Made by a program: the position numbers and the translations under genes. Below the pieces are notes generated by a model. The model did not search any database and had not been told where the DNA came from. It saw only the letters and a list, made by a program, of their open reading frames with translations. 64,000 nucleotides of DNA. Source: Chitinivorax sp. B (GTDB taxonomy: Bacteria; Pseudomonadota; Gammaproteobacteria; Burkholderiales; SCOH01). This document shows positions 37,723-48,120 of the stretch, in pieces; the first letter of the stretch is position 1; every line of letters starts with the position of its first letter. Where the stretch lies: assembly GCF_005503445.1 (NCBI RefSeq), contig NZ_SCOH01000019.1:37824-101823 (forward strand), given 5' to 3'.

Positions 37723-38487
37723 TCATGCCAGAGAGAAGGTATCCAGTGCTGCCTGATAGATGGCCAGCATATCGTCAGCCACCAGCGAAGCCCCGCCTAC
37801 CAATGCGCCATCGATGTCTGGCATGGCAAACAGGCTGGCAGCATTATTGGGTTTGACACTGCCACCATACAGAATCGGCAGGCACGCAGCCACATCAGCC
37901 CCCGCGGCTGCCAGCAACTGGCGGATATCGGCATGCACAGCCTGCGCCTGCTCTGGCGTTGCAGCCAAACCCGTGCCAATTGCCCACACCGGTTCATAGG
38001 CAAACACGCATTTCACCAGTTGATCTACCGGGATGCAATCCAAAATGGCCTTGACCTGCCGGCTGACCACTTCAGCCGTCTTGCCAGCTTCGTATTCCGC
38101 CTGGGTCTCGCCAATACAGATGATCGGCACGATACCATTGCGCAGACAGGCTTGAGCCTTTTCTGCCACCATGACATCGCCTTCACCCAAGCCGATACGG
38201 CGCTCGGAATGGCCGACAATCGCATGGCTGCAACCCAACTCCAGCAACATTTTTGCCGAGATCTCACCGGTATAGGCCCCTGCATCCTGCCGTGCCGCAT
38301 CCTGAGCGCCAAAGCGCAATGCACTGCCTTTGGCCAGCTCAGCTGTTTGCGGCAGATAACAAGCGGGTGGACACACCACCAGCGGCAGTTTCGCCTGTGC
38401 AGCTGCAGCCAATGGCGGCAACAAATCACGACATTGAGCCAGGCTGCCATTCATCTTCCAGTTTGCAGCGATCAGTTTTCTCGACAT
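37723..38487 (-). CDS. tpiA: Triosephosphate isomerase
   Basis: This 254-residue protein has all catalytic elements: Asn/Lys in A-A-N-W-K-M-N-G (residues 6-13), His in V-G-H-S-E-R-R, catalytic Glu with the flexible loop in A-Y-E-P-V-W-A-I-G-T-G, and the phosphate-binding Y-G-G-S-V and G-G-A-S-L segments. It interconverts dihydroxyacetone phosphate and glyceraldehyde 3-phosphate. The position beside the inositol genes suggests use in disposing of dihydroxyacetone phosphate, although a terminator separates the two transcripts. Whether another tpiA exists elsewhere cannot be seen. Confidence 0.95.
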   Translation of the reverse strand: MSRKLIAANWKMNGSLAQCRDLLPPLAAAAQAKLPLVVCPPACYLPQTAELAKGSALRFGAQDAARQDAGAYTGEISAKMLLELGCSHAIVGHSERRIGLGEGDVMVAEKAQACLRNGIVPIICIGETQAEYEAGKTAEVVSRQVKAILDCIPVDQLVKCVFAYEPVWAIGTGLAATPEQAQAVHADIRQLLAAAGADVAACLPILYGGSVKPNNAASLFAMPDIDGALVGGASLVADDMLAIYQAALDTFSLA

Positions 38488-38868
38488 AGTTACCTCGTCT
38501 TACGGCCACGCTTACTCAACTGTGGGCCGATGGGGATTGGTGATTCCGTAGACAGTGAAACAGCAAGCTGCTGCTTTGCGCCTACCTGAAATATTGATTA
38601 ACCGTGCATTGTTATGGCTAGTGGAAGGCTTGGCAAGTCTGGCCATGATCATTGAATTGCGTTCTAGCCCATTCATGGATGGTAGACAGTGAATGAGCCT
38701 CACCGTAAAAAAACGCGAACGGTTACCCGTTCGCGCCGAGTATGCAGCCACAACACAACGTTGCAGCAGCAGGCAGGGACAAGAGGTCTTCGCGATCGGT
38801 AGCATTGAAGTCAGGAAGAGAGAGAACGACAAGGCCACCGGGCGAAGACCGAAACTGCCAGCAATTGC
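38488..38868. other. Intergenic region between mmsA and tpiA
   Basis: This 381-bp region holds the terminator of the inositol operon (38707-38735) and should hold the tpiA promoter. No gene is supported. Confidence 0.5.
38707..38735 (-). terminator. Terminator of the inositol catabolic operon
   Basis: Arms cgcgaacgg (38714-38722) and ccgttcgcg (38727-38735) pair perfectly. On the minus strand the stem is followed by seven T. It lies about 135 bases after the mmsA stop. Confidence 0.85.
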
Positions 38869-40362
38869 CTACTTCATGGTAGGCATCGCGAATTCAGCAC
38901 CCGCGCGGATACCCGTTGGCCAGCGGCTGGTGACGGCTTTCAGACGGGTATAGAAGCGCACCCCTTCCGGGCCGTGCATATGGTGGTCGCCAAACAGCGA
39001 GGCTTTCCAACCGCCAAAGCTGTGGAATGCCATGGGGACCGGAATCGGTACGTTCACGCCGACCATGCCGACCTGTATCTTGTGGACGAATTCACGGGCG
39101 GCATCGCCATCACGGGTAAAGATGGCGGTGCCGTTACCATAGGCATGATTGTTGATCAGCTCGGCCGCTTCCGCGTAGCTGTTGACCCGCACCACGGCCA
39201 ATACTGGCCCAAAGATCTCTTCACGGTAGATGGTCATGTCCGGGGTGACATGGTCAAACAAGCAGCCCCCCAGGAAGAAGCCGGTTTCACATCCCGACAC
39301 TTTCAGGCTGCGGCCATCCACCACCAGCGTGGCGCCTTCAGCCACCCCTTTTTCAACATAGCCGGTGACTTTGGCCAGATGCTCGCGGGTGACCAACGGC
39401 CCCATTTCAGATGCATCGTCCATGCCATGGCCGACACGGAGCTGTTTGACCCGTTCCGCCAATCTGGCAACCAAGGCATTGGCGATGTTACCCACCGCCA
39501 CTGCCACCGAAATTGCCATGCAGCGCTCGCCAGCAGAGCCATAACCCGCCCCCATCAACGCATCCACGGTTTGCTCCAGGTCGGCATCGGGCATGACCAC
39601 CATGTGGTTTTTCGCCCCACCCAATGCCTGCACCCGCTTACCATGGCGGGCACCGGTTTCGTAGATGTACTGGGCAATTGGCGTAGAACCGACAAAGCTG
39701 ATTGCCTGCACATCAGGATGGGTCAACAGGCCGTCGACAGCCAGCTTGTCCCCCTGTAACACATTGAATACGCCAGCCGGTAAGCCCGCCTGGGTCAGCA
39801 AATCGGCAATGAACAGGCTGGCAGAGGGGTCACGTTCAGATGGTTTGAGAATGAAGGTGTTACCGCAAGCAAGGGCTACCGGGAACATCCACATCGGCAC
39901 CATGGCCGGGAAATTGAATGGCGTGATCCCTACCACCACTCCCAATGGCTGTCGAAGTGAATAGCTATCCACCCCACACCCGACCTGTTCGGTGTATTCG
40001 CCTTTCAACAGGTGCGGAATGCCGCAGGCGAATTCGACCACTTCCAGACCCCGGGCAACCTCCCCCATTGCATCGGAATGTACCTTGCCATGCTCACCGG
40101 TGATGAGGGCAGCCAGTTCCTGTTGATGTTGCTCCAGCAATTCCTTGAACTTGAACAGCACCCGTGCCCGACGTAACGGCGGCATGTCCGCCCACGCCGG
40201 GAATGCAGCTTTGGCAGCCACAACGGCAGCAGCAACGTCGGCCGGTTCAGCCAAGGCCACTTCCGCCACCGGTTCACCCAACGCCGGGTTATAGACTGCT
40301 TGTTTACGGGTACTGTGGCCCTGCGTCAACTGGCCATTAAGATAGTGCGCAATCATGTTCAT
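38869..40362 (-). CDS. mmsA: (Methyl)malonate-semialdehyde dehydrogenase, CoA-acylating
   Basis: This 497-residue aldehyde dehydrogenase is of the MmsA/IolA type. It shows [12 protein letters not shown] at the cofactor site, F-V-G-S-T-P-I-A, catalytic Cys in G-S-A-G-E-R-C-M-A and E-E-I-F-G-P-V-L. The M-I-A/M-T-P-F-N-F-P context is typical of CoA-dependent members. It converts malonate semialdehyde from inositol breakdown to acetyl-CoA and CO2. It is the last gene of the minus-strand iol operon. Confidence 0.94.
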   Translation of the reverse strand: MNMIAHYLNGQLTQGHSTRKQAVYNPALGEPVAEVALAEPADVAAAVVAAKAAFPAWADMPPLRRARVLFKFKELLEQHQQELAALITGEHGKVHSDAMGEVARGLEVVEFACGIPHLLKGEYTEQVGCGVDSYSLRQPLGVVVGITPFNFPAMVPMWMFPVALACGNTFILKPSERDPSASLFIADLLTQAGLPAGVFNVLQGDKLAVDGLLTHPDVQAISFVGSTPIAQYIYETGARHGKRVQALGGAKNHMVVMPDADLEQTVDALMGAGYGSAGERCMAISVAVAVGNIANALVARLAERVKQLRVGHGMDDASEMGPLVTREHLAKVTGYVEKGVAEGATLVVDGRSLKVSGCETGFFLGGCLFDHVTPDMTIYREEIFGPVLAVVRVNSYAEAAELINNHAYGNGTAIFTRDGDAAREFVHKIQVGMVGVNVPIPVPMAFHSFGGWKASLFGDHHMHGPEGVRFYTRLKAVTSRWPTGIRAGAEFAMPTMK

Positions 40363-40444
40363 ATCGATTCCTGAGGGTGTACCAAGGGCAGGCCCGATGC
40401 CGATCGGGCCAACCGGATAACAAAATGGGGACGTTACAGACGGG

Positions 40445-41245
40445 CTAGCCAGGCAAGCTCAACAGCCATTCATGCTGCGGATCGTTCTTGAAACACCACT
40501 CCCGTTTGGGCCCAGCCATCACGTTCAGGTAATAGGATTCATAACCGAACGGTACGCAGACCGGGTGATAGCCACGCGGCACCATCACCACATCGTGATC
40601 CTCTACCGCCATGGCTTCGTCCAGACTGCGGTCATCGGTATAGACACGCTGGAAAGCAAAGCCCTGTGCCGGGTTCAGTCGGTGGTAATAGGTTTCTTCC
40701 AGATAGCTTTCTACCGGCAGATTGTCAGCATCATGCTTATGGGGCGGATAGCTGGATGAATGGCCAGAAGGCGTCCGCACCTCCACCACCAATAGGCTGT
40801 CTGCCGACGCACTTTGCGGCAGGATGTCGCAAATGAATCGGGTATTGGCACCTTTGCCACGCGTGCTGCGGGACATGCTATCCGGTGGAATCAGCCGAGC
40901 TGCATGGTGCCCCTGACCAGGTGCGGTACACAGTGCAATCTCCGCAGCCGTATGGGCGGTGATGTTGACCAACGGGCCATTTGGAACGTATGCAGCAAAT
41001 GGGGCCATCGGATCGAATACGCTATTGCGGCGACCGATCTCACGCCATGTCTGATCACCCGCACTGATCGTCACAAACCCGGACAACACCACGACGCAAC
41101 ATTCCCGTCCTGGATCGCGAAAATCCACACTTTGGCCAGGGATGAGCCGATAGGCCGCAAAGCCCACATGCTGCCAACCTGCGGATTGCGGCGTAACATC
41201 CACAATGGTCAAGCCCGTTTTGTGGCTTTTTACAAGCAGGCTCAT
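40445..41245 (-). CDS. iolB: 5-deoxy-glucuronate isomerase
   Basis: This 266-residue bicupin protein has S-S-Y-P-P-H-K-H-D and [10 protein letters not shown], with His and Glu of the metal site, and [12 protein letters not shown]. It isomerises 5-deoxy-D-glucuronate to 5-dehydro-2-deoxy-D-gluconate. Its ATG overlaps the iolE stop. Confidence 0.94.
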   Translation of the reverse strand: MSLLVKSHKTGLTIVDVTPQSAGWQHVGFAAYRLIPGQSVDFRDPGRECCVVVLSGFVTISAGDQTWREIGRRNSVFDPMAPFAAYVPNGPLVNITAHTAAEIALCTAPGQGHHAARLIPPDSMSRSTRGKGANTRFICDILPQSASADSLLVVEVRTPSGHSSSYPPHKHDADNLPVESYLEETYYHRLNPAQGFAFQRVYTDDRSLDEAMAVEDHDVVMVPRGYHPVCVPFGYESYYLNVMAGPKREWCFKNDPQHEWLLSLPG

Positions 41246-42162
41246 ACTGCCTCCAACATGGCGTTGCGATTGATTTCCACCACTAGCCCGGCCAGATGTT
41301 GATAACCCTTTTGGGCGTATTCATAGCTAGGGGCAATCACCGGGTCCTGTTCGGCTTCCACCACCAACCAGCCTTGGTAATGGTTTGCCGCCAACAGGGC
41401 CAGAATCGGCCTGAAGTCGATGGCGCCGTCACCGGGCACGGTGAATACGCCATTCAGCACTGATTGCAGAAATGTCCAACTGCCGTTACGGGCCAGCTTC
41501 ATCACATGTGGTCGGACATCCTTGCAATGCACATGGCACACACGCTGGATATGGCGGGTCAGTACCGCCAGTGCATCGCCCCCGCCGAACGTGATATGCC
41601 CGGTATCAAACAGCAGGCCCACATCGTCCGTGGTCACCGCCATCAACCTGTCAACATCCTCTGGTGCTTCGCAATACGCCCCCATGTGATGGTGATAACC
41701 CAACCGTACGCCACGGCTCAACAGGTGTTTGCCAAACGCCGACAGCTTGTCGCCATATTCATCCCACTGGGCATCGGTACGGAAACGCGGCCGTTTGTAG
41801 AGAGGCACCGGCTCGCCTTGAATGGCATCGGCCACTTCGCCATACACCATCACCTTGGCCCCACAGAATGCCAGCAGGTTCAGGTGTGCATCAACGGCAG
41901 CAATTTCTTCCTCGACCGAGCGTTGTACCAGACGACCGGAATACCAACCTGACACGCACTCCAAACCATGGCGGCTCAGCACAGCTTTCAATGCGGCCGG
42001 TTCACGCGGGAATTTATTGCCCAGCTCAAACCCCTGATAGCCAATCTCTGCCCCTTCGGTCAACGCAGTTTCCAACGAAATCTCACCGCCCAGCGAAGGT
42101 AAATCGTCATTGCTCCACGAGATTGGGTTGATACCAATCTTTACCTTGAATGCATCGCTCAT
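41242..42162 (-). CDS. iolE: Inosose dehydratase
   Basis: This 306-residue TIM-barrel enzyme of the xylose isomerase-like superfamily starts M-S-D-A-F-K-V-K-I-G-I-N-P-I-S-W. Metal ligands sit in Y-H-H-H-M-G, L-L-F-D-T-G-H, H-V-H-C-K-D and V-V-E-A-E-Q-D-P. It dehydrates 2-keto-myo-inositol to 3D-trihydroxycyclohexane-1,2-dione. The start overlaps the iolD stop (ATGA), so earlier in-frame starts are unlikely. Confidence 0.94.
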   Translation of the reverse strand: MSDAFKVKIGINPISWSNDDLPSLGGEISLETALTEGAEIGYQGFELGNKFPREPAALKAVLSRHGLECVSGWYSGRLVQRSVEEEIAAVDAHLNLLAFCGAKVMVYGEVADAIQGEPVPLYKRPRFRTDAQWDEYGDKLSAFGKHLLSRGVRLGYHHHMGAYCEAPEDVDRLMAVTTDDVGLLFDTGHITFGGGDALAVLTRHIQRVCHVHCKDVRPHVMKLARNGSWTFLQSVLNGVFTVPGDGAIDFRPILALLAANHYQGWLVVEAEQDPVIAPSYEYAQKGYQHLAGLVVEINRNAMLEAV

Positions 42163-44021
42163 GCTTGCTTCCTTTGTTGCAGATTCGCCTCGTAGGCCGC
42201 GCGGGCCGCTTGTACTTTGGGACTGCTGGACACCTCCGGTACCGCTACCTCCCACCAGCATCCACCTTCCTGCGTTGTGCGGGAGGGATCGGTATCAATA
42301 CAGATCAGCGTGGTACGGTGCGCAGCCCGGGCTCGGGTCAATGCCTGTTCCAATTCAGCAATCGACTGGACATGCTCACCCAACGCCCCCAGGGATCGGG
42401 CGTGAGCCGCAAAATCGATATCTGGCGCGCCAGCTTTGCCCTGTACGCAATCACGCAGCAGGTTGTTGAATGGTTCTCCACCACACGCCTGTTGTAAGCG
42501 GTTGATGCAACCATAGCCCCGGTTGTCCAGCAGCACGATGATCAGTTTCATGCCCAGCATGACTGATGTCGCAATCTCAGCATTCAGCATCAGGTAGCTG
42601 CCATCTCCCACCATCACAATCACTTCGCGCTCCGGGTGGGCCATCTTCACCCCCAGGCCACCCGCCACCTCATAGCCCATGCAGGAATAGCCATATTCCA
42701 TGTGATATCCGCCAGGCACAGCGGTGCGCCATAACTTGTGCAGCTCGGCCGGCAAGGTACCGGCTGCGCAGACCACAATGTCACGGGTATCGGATTGATC
42801 ATGACTACGCTGTACCGCACCGATCACCTCGCCGTCATAAGGCAAACCGGCCACTTCGCGCTGACTGGTGATGTATTGCACCCTATTTCGCCATTGCTCG
42901 GCCCATGCTTCTGCATGACTTACCCAAGCAGGGTCAGCACGCCAATCGGCCAAATCCACACTAAGGCGATTCAAGCTTTTGGCAGCATCGCCCAATACCG
43001 AGATGGCACCTTGCTTCAAGGTATCAAAGGTATTCACGTTGAGGCTGATCACATGTGCTGACTGAAACAAGACGCCGGAACCCGTTGTGAAATCCTGCAG
43101 GCGTGTGCCCACAGCAATTACCACATCCGCCTCTTGCGCCAATGCATTGGCTGAGGGCGAACCTGTTACACCAATCGCGCCCAATTGCAGTGGGTGTCGC
43201 CACGACAGGGCACTTTTGCCAGCCTGGGTTTCTGCCACTGGTACACGATGCGTCTCCGCAAAATTGCGCAGCGCATCGCATGCCCCTACACTGTAGAGCG
43301 CACCACCACCAGCCACCAGCAACGGCTGGCGAGCTGTTCGTAACGCTTGCAGTGCTTGTGTCAAATCGTGTTCATCCGGCTCCGGGCTGCGGAAATGCAC
43401 CACCCGTGCTTCGAAGAAATCGGCCGGATAGTCATAGGCCATGGTCTGCACATCCTGCGGCAAAGCCAAAGTCACCGGGCCACATTGTGCTGGATCGGTC
43501 AGCACGGCCATCGCCCGTGGTAAGGCTGTCAGCAATTGTGCAGGGTGGATGATCCGGTCGAAGTAACGGGAGACCGGTTTCAGGCAATCGTTGGCGGATA
43601 GACCGCCATCGTGGAAATCTTCCACTTGCTGCAACACCGGGTCGGGTGCGCGGGAGACAAATACATCGCCCGGCAGCAGCAACACAGGCAGCCGATTCAC
43701 ATGGGCCAGCGCAGCGGCCGTGACCAAGTTGGTGGCGCCAGGACCGATGGACGTGGTCACAGCCATCATCCGCCGCCGGAAATGAGCTTTGGCATAAGCA
43801 ATGGCGGTATGCGCCATTGCCTGTTCGTTGTGGGCACGATAAGTCGGCAGCTGATCATGGGCTTGATACAGTGCCTCGCCCACCCCCGCCACATTGCCAT
43901 GGCCGAAGATGGCAAACACTCCAGCAAACAGCCGTTGCCTGCCCTGATCGGTCTCCACATACTGGGCAGCCAGGAATTTGACCAGTGCCTGCGCCATCGT
44001 CAGGCGGATCGTAACGGCCAT
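42159..44021 (-). CDS. iolD: 3D-(3,5/4)-trihydroxycyclohexane-1,2-dione hydrolase
   Basis: This 620-residue thiamine-diphosphate enzyme has the N-terminal catalytic Glu region (H-N-E-Q-A-M-A-H-T-A-I-A-Y-A-K), the central FAD-like domain, and the ThDP motif V-M-V-G-D-G-S-Y-L-M-L-N-A-E-I-A. It opens the ring of the diketone to 5-deoxy-glucuronate. Start and stop both overlap neighbours (TGATG with iolC, ATGA with iolE). Confidence 0.94.
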   Translation of the reverse strand: MAVTIRLTMAQALVKFLAAQYVETDQGRQRLFAGVFAIFGHGNVAGVGEALYQAHDQLPTYRAHNEQAMAHTAIAYAKAHFRRRMMAVTTSIGPGATNLVTAAALAHVNRLPVLLLPGDVFVSRAPDPVLQQVEDFHDGGLSANDCLKPVSRYFDRIIHPAQLLTALPRAMAVLTDPAQCGPVTLALPQDVQTMAYDYPADFFEARVVHFRSPEPDEHDLTQALQALRTARQPLLVAGGGALYSVGACDALRNFAETHRVPVAETQAGKSALSWRHPLQLGAIGVTGSPSANALAQEADVVIAVGTRLQDFTTGSGVLFQSAHVISLNVNTFDTLKQGAISVLGDAAKSLNRLSVDLADWRADPAWVSHAEAWAEQWRNRVQYITSQREVAGLPYDGEVIGAVQRSHDQSDTRDIVVCAAGTLPAELHKLWRTAVPGGYHMEYGYSCMGYEVAGGLGVKMAHPEREVIVMVGDGSYLMLNAEIATSVMLGMKLIIVLLDNRGYGCINRLQQACGGEPFNNLLRDCVQGKAGAPDIDFAAHARSLGALGEHVQSIAELEQALTRARAAHRTTLICIDTDPSRTTQEGGCWWEVAVPEVSSSPKVQAARAAYEANLQQRKQA

Positions 44022-45967
44022 CACGCAGCCTCCTGCGACGGGCGACGTACTGCACGCCAAGTTTCGATCAACGCCTCGAAATTGTCGCGTGCCAGCCGTA
44101 CCAGCCCCGCATCGTCGATTTCACCTGCCAGCCACTGCCGCGCGGGCTCATGGAAAATGGTACGCCCTACCACAAAGCCACGGCAGTATTGGGCATCGCG
44201 CGCTTCGACAAAACCTTGTTGCAACTCTGACAGTGGCGCATTCAACCCCAGCATGACAACGCCACGGCAATATGGGTCACGCTCCTCGATCAAAGCGTCG
44301 ATCATTTGCCACTGCGCCGCAGTCAACGGTGCCAGCTTCCACCATTCGGGATAGATACCGATGTTGTACAGACGCTTCAAAGCGCGATAGACCGTATCCG
44401 GTGTATGGGGCAGGTCTTTGGGTGGGATGACTTCCAGCAACAATTCGTGGCCGCTAACCTGGGCCGCATCATAGACAGCGCGGATTTGCGCTTCCTGTTC
44501 CAACCGGTTCTCTACCGTATCATCCGGGTGATAGAACACCAGGCATTTGATGATGTGTTCTTGCGGCCAACTGATCAATGTGGTCCCAATCGAACGGCCC
44601 CGATCGAACTGCAAAGGGTTGGAACCGGGCAGCTCGACCGAACGGCCGATCCACCAGCCCCGACCGGTTGCCGCATGCAAGGCATCCTCGCCATAACGGT
44701 CATCAATCAATACACCAATATGGCCTTGCAGCTTCAATGCCTGTTCGGTCTGTTCTACAGCGTTTACCAGCAGCTTTTTCAATACCGGCAAGCGTGATTC
44801 CGCTGCGCCGGTTGAGCGCGCCAGTTCAAAAAACTGGCTGCGATGGTCAAAGGCGAACACGCAGATGTCGTGCCAAGATTTACGCGGCACCGTGACGCGA
44901 TGTAACCGGTTCAAGGTGGCATCGTCACCCGGTCGGGTCAGTTTGGTAGCGTTGGCCAGGAAATAGTCCAGTTTAGCTTCCGTTGGCATGGCTGGGGCAC
45001 AACCATGACGTGATACCACCAGCGCCCCGCAGGCATTCGCTCGGCGGCAGCAGGCAGCATAATCTTCACCACTCAACCAACCCCGCAAAAAACCGGACAG
45101 AAACGCATCCCCCGCCCCCAGGACATTCATTACCTCCACCTGCACACCCTGGATGGTGAAAGCATGCTGGATATTGCTAGGAATGACGCCATCGATGACA
45201 CAGCAGCCCAAAGGGCCACGTTTGACGACCAATACCGCCCGTGTCTTACTGCGCACAACCTGCAACGCCATGATCAGGTCGGTTTCGCCACCGGCAATCT
45301 GGAACTCCTCCTCGGTCCCCACCACCAGATCAAAATACGGCAATACACTTTGCAGATGACGCGATACGCCTTCATCCGCGATGAACCGTTGATCGCCCTC
45401 GCCCCGCCCGGTCAATCCCCATAAGACCGGGCGATAGTCGATATCCAGTACGGTACGGACATTGTGTTGGTGTGCCAGTTGCAGCGCCTTGATGCAGGCC
45501 GCATGGGTATTGGCGGTAGAGAAATGCGTACCGGTAATTGCCAGTGCCTTGCTGCTGGCAATGAAGGCCTCGTCGATATCGTCTTCACACAACGCCATGT
45601 CGGCGCAGTTTTCTCGGTAAAACAGCAAGGGAAAGCTGTCGCGATCCTTGATGCCAAGCAGCACCAGCGCGGTCAGCCGGGTCGGGTCGATCCTGACCTG
45701 GCTGACATCGCATCCTTCACGGCGCAAGGTGTCCAGCAGAAATTGCCCCATCTGTTCATTGCCCACCCGCGACAACATGGCGGATTGCAACCCCAGCCGG
45801 GCCGTGCCGAAAGCCACATTGGCGGACGATCCACCCAGGTATTTGGCAAAGCTGCTGGCCTGTTCCAACGGGCAGCCCAGTTGCTGGGCATACAAGTCCA
45901 CGGCCAGTCGGCCCAGACAAATCACATCGCGGCTGCGTCCGGTGACAAAGGAAGTGTTGTTTTGCAC
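44021..45967 (-). CDS. iolC: 5-dehydro-2-deoxygluconokinase fused to a DUF2090 aldolase-like domain
   Basis: The 648-residue protein has two parts. Residues about 1-330 are a PfkB kinase (G-G-S-S-A-N-V-A-F-G-T-A, and G-A-G-D-A-F-L-S-G-F with catalytic Asp). Residues about 345-640 are DUF2090 (D-I-C-V-F-A-F-D-H-R-S-Q-F, then V-L-I-D-D-R-Y-G). The kinase phosphorylates 5-dehydro-2-deoxygluconate. DUF2090 is thought to act as the aldolase that releases dihydroxyacetone phosphate and malonate semialdehyde, which explains the absence of a separate iolJ gene here. Fused versions are known in other proteobacteria. Confidence 0.93.
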   Translation of the reverse strand: MQNNTSFVTGRSRDVICLGRLAVDLYAQQLGCPLEQASSFAKYLGGSSANVAFGTARLGLQSAMLSRVGNEQMGQFLLDTLRREGCDVSQVRIDPTRLTALVLLGIKDRDSFPLLFYRENCADMALCEDDIDEAFIASSKALAITGTHFSTANTHAACIKALQLAHQHNVRTVLDIDYRPVLWGLTGRGEGDQRFIADEGVSRHLQSVLPYFDLVVGTEEEFQIAGGETDLIMALQVVRSKTRAVLVVKRGPLGCCVIDGVIPSNIQHAFTIQGVQVEVMNVLGAGDAFLSGFLRGWLSGEDYAACCRRANACGALVVSRHGCAPAMPTEAKLDYFLANATKLTRPGDDATLNRLHRVTVPRKSWHDICVFAFDHRSQFFELARSTGAAESRLPVLKKLLVNAVEQTEQALKLQGHIGVLIDDRYGEDALHAATGRGWWIGRSVELPGSNPLQFDRGRSIGTTLISWPQEHIIKCLVFYHPDDTVENRLEQEAQIRAVYDAAQVSGHELLLEVIPPKDLPHTPDTVYRALKRLYNIGIYPEWWKLAPLTAAQWQMIDALIEERDPYCRGVVMLGLNAPLSELQQGFVEARDAQYCRGFVVGRTIFHEPARQWLAGEIDDAGLVRLARDNFEALIETWRAVRRPSQEAA

Positions 45968-46017
45968 GGTCTAATCCTCCGGAATGCGCATTCAGCAGCG
46001 CAGTCCCTGTTAATCCT

Positions 46018-46812
46018 TCAGATACGAACGCCATCCAGCTCGGCCATCAGCTTCTGCATCTCAGCCCCGCCAGCCATCATGTCCAGCACCTCGTCTTTAG
46101 AAATGGTTTCCTTGGTGTAGGTACCCAGCGATTTGCCACGATTCAGCAAGGTGAACGAATCGCCGATTGGATAGGCGTGATGCACGTTGTGGGTGATGAA
46201 AATCACCGAAATGCCCTTTTCCCGCGCCTTGGCGATCAAACGCAGCACGTTGAACGATTGCTTCACCCCCAGCGCCGCGGTGGGCTCATCCAGAATCAGC
46301 ACCCGCGCGCCAAAGTAGATGGCACGGGCGATGGCCAGGCATTGCTTCTCGCCACCGGACATAGTGCCAATGGCCTGGTGCGGATCACGAATGTTGATGC
46401 CCATCTCTGCCAACTTTTCGCGCGCCACCTCACCAGCCAATTCCACATCCATCACCGGCACGAAGCCCAGCAACTTTTTCATCGGCTCACGACCCAGAAA
46501 GAAGTTGCGGGCAATCGACATCAATGGGACCAAGGCCAAATCCTGATACACCGTTGCAATGCCACGATCCAACGCTTGCTTGGGCGATTCAAAGCAGACT
46601 GGTTGACCATCCACGCGGTAAACCCCGTTGGAAGGTTTATGTACGCCTGCCAGGGTCTTGATCAGGGTGGATTTGCCTGCCCCGTTGTCACCCAGCAGGC
46701 AATGCACCTCACCCCGCTTCAGGCGCAAGGTCACGCCATTCAACGCAATCACGCTGCCGAACACTTTGCTGACGTTATCCAGTTCCAGGATGAATTCGGA
46801 TTCGGTCGCCAT
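46018..46812 (-). CDS. Sugar ABC transporter ATP-binding protein (inositol import)
   Basis: In this 264-residue single ATPase domain, Walker A is G-D-N-G-A-G-K-S-T, the signature M-S-G-G-E-K-Q, Walker [10 protein letters not shown] and the H-loop F-I-T-H-N-V. Most carbohydrate CUT2 importers have two fused ATPase domains; this half-size form resembles IatA/FrcA-type proteins. It is four bases downstream of the permease gene and energises import of the polyol. Confidence 0.92.
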   Translation of the reverse strand: MATESEFILELDNVSKVFGSVIALNGVTLRLKRGEVHCLLGDNGAGKSTLIKTLAGVHKPSNGVYRVDGQPVCFESPKQALDRGIATVYQDLALVPLMSIARNFFLGREPMKKLLGFVPVMDVELAGEVAREKLAEMGINIRDPHQAIGTMSGGEKQCLAIARAIYFGARVLILDEPTAALGVKQSFNVLRLIAKAREKGISVIFITHNVHHAYPIGDSFTLLNRGKSLGTYTKETISKDEVLDMMAGGAEMQKLMAELDGVRI

Positions 46813-46815
46813 GAC

Positions 46816-47973
46816 TTACCTCGCTTCCGTCACGCGACGGCGGATATAGTTGTTGAAGATCACCGCGATCAGCAGCATCAGCCCCAGGAAAACTCGGAAC
46901 CAGTCGGAATTGATATTGGTGTAGGTGATGCCAATCTGTACCACGCCGAAGATCAGCGCACCGAAGCATGCCCCCACCACCGAGCCATAGCCCCCTGTCA
47001 ACAAAGTGCCACCGATCACAGCGGCAATCACCGCTTCAAACTCTTTCTGCATGCCGCGATCTGCCGCCGCCGAGCCGATATCGCACACCTGCAGCGTGGC
47101 AAACAGGCAGGCACAGAAAGCCGTGAACATGAACAGTCCGATCTTGACGGCCTTTACCGGTACACCCACGTTCTTGGCCGCGTTGGCATCGCCCCCTACC
47201 GCAAAGACCCAGTTACCGATGCGGGTACGGGCCAGCATAAAGGCACACATACCCGCCATGCCCAGCCACCACACGATCACCTTGGGCAAGCCGGGCACCA
47301 GCGGCTGGCCATTGTCCAACTTGGCGATCCAGCCCAGATTCGCCAGCCATAGGAACAGGCTGTCGCCGACATGACCAACGAACAGGGCATTGGCCAGCCA
47401 ATCCTGCGCAGCCAAGTCACCAATCCCGCTAACGATGGTGCGGTTGGCAAACATGATCGACAACGCCAGTGTCAGCCCACGCAAAATGAACAGAAAAGCC
47501 AAGGTGACGATAAAAGATGGCAAGCGGGTTTTGATCACCAGATAGCCGTTCAACCAACCCAGGCCCATGCTGGCAACAAACGCGAACACAATCGACAGCG
47601 ATACCGGCCATCCGAAGTACAGCGGCGGAATCGCCACCATCATCCCAGCGAAGCCAATCATGGAACCAATCGACAGATCGAATTCGCCGGCGATCATCAA
47701 CAGGCAGGCGCCGATGGCAAGAATGCCCAGATAGGCCGCCACTTGCGACCAATTGATGACGCCATCGATGGCAAACATGCCAGAACTGCCGGCAGAAAAC
47801 GCAAACACCATGAACACCAGCACCGTGCCGGAAATGGCGGCAAATTCGGGGCGGCTCATCAACCGGTGGAATAGGCTTTGCTGCTTCACCCTTTCGTCCG
47901 ATTGGCTGGGTGGCTGGGCGCCGGGCAGGGACATGACTGCCGCCTCCTTCAAGCCAGTATTGGCAATACTCAT
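46816..47973 (-). CDS. Sugar ABC transporter permease (inositol import)
   Basis: This 385-residue permease of the RbsC/BPD_transp_2 family has about ten hydrophobic segments. The N-terminal helix starts around residue 35. Typical sequences are G-E-F-D-L-S-I-G-S-M-I-G-F, G-L-T-L-A-L-S and V-I-G-G-T-L-L-T-G-G-Y-G-S, the coupling region. It forms the channel of the CUT2-type importer with the adjacent ATPase and binding protein. Confidence 0.92.
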   Translation of the reverse strand: MSIANTGLKEAAVMSLPGAQPPSQSDERVKQQSLFHRLMSRPEFAAISGTVLVFMVFAFSAGSSGMFAIDGVINWSQVAAYLGILAIGACLLMIAGEFDLSIGSMIGFAGMMVAIPPLYFGWPVSLSIVFAFVASMGLGWLNGYLVIKTRLPSFIVTLAFLFILRGLTLALSIMFANRTIVSGIGDLAAQDWLANALFVGHVGDSLFLWLANLGWIAKLDNGQPLVPGLPKVIVWWLGMAGMCAFMLARTRIGNWVFAVGGDANAAKNVGVPVKAVKIGLFMFTAFCACLFATLQVCDIGSAAADRGMQKEFEAVIAAVIGGTLLTGGYGSVVGACFGALIFGVVQIGITYTNINSDWFRVFLGLMLLIAVIFNNYIRRRVTEAR

Positions 47974-48120
47974 TCTATAAACTCCTGCAGGTCATGCTGT
48001 GGGTGTGTTGGCCCACACCGGACTTGTCGGCCGGGTTGTGCTTGGGAGAAATGGAGTAGGGTTCAGTCAGGTGCTGCTGCCCGGCACCCAATACTGCCGG
48101 GCAAGCCACCCAACGCCTGA

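Noticed and set aside
46177..47352. Plus-strand open frame of 391 codons across the inositol ABC genes
   Set aside because: It is a His/Gln-rich shadow of the well-supported ATPase and permease genes.
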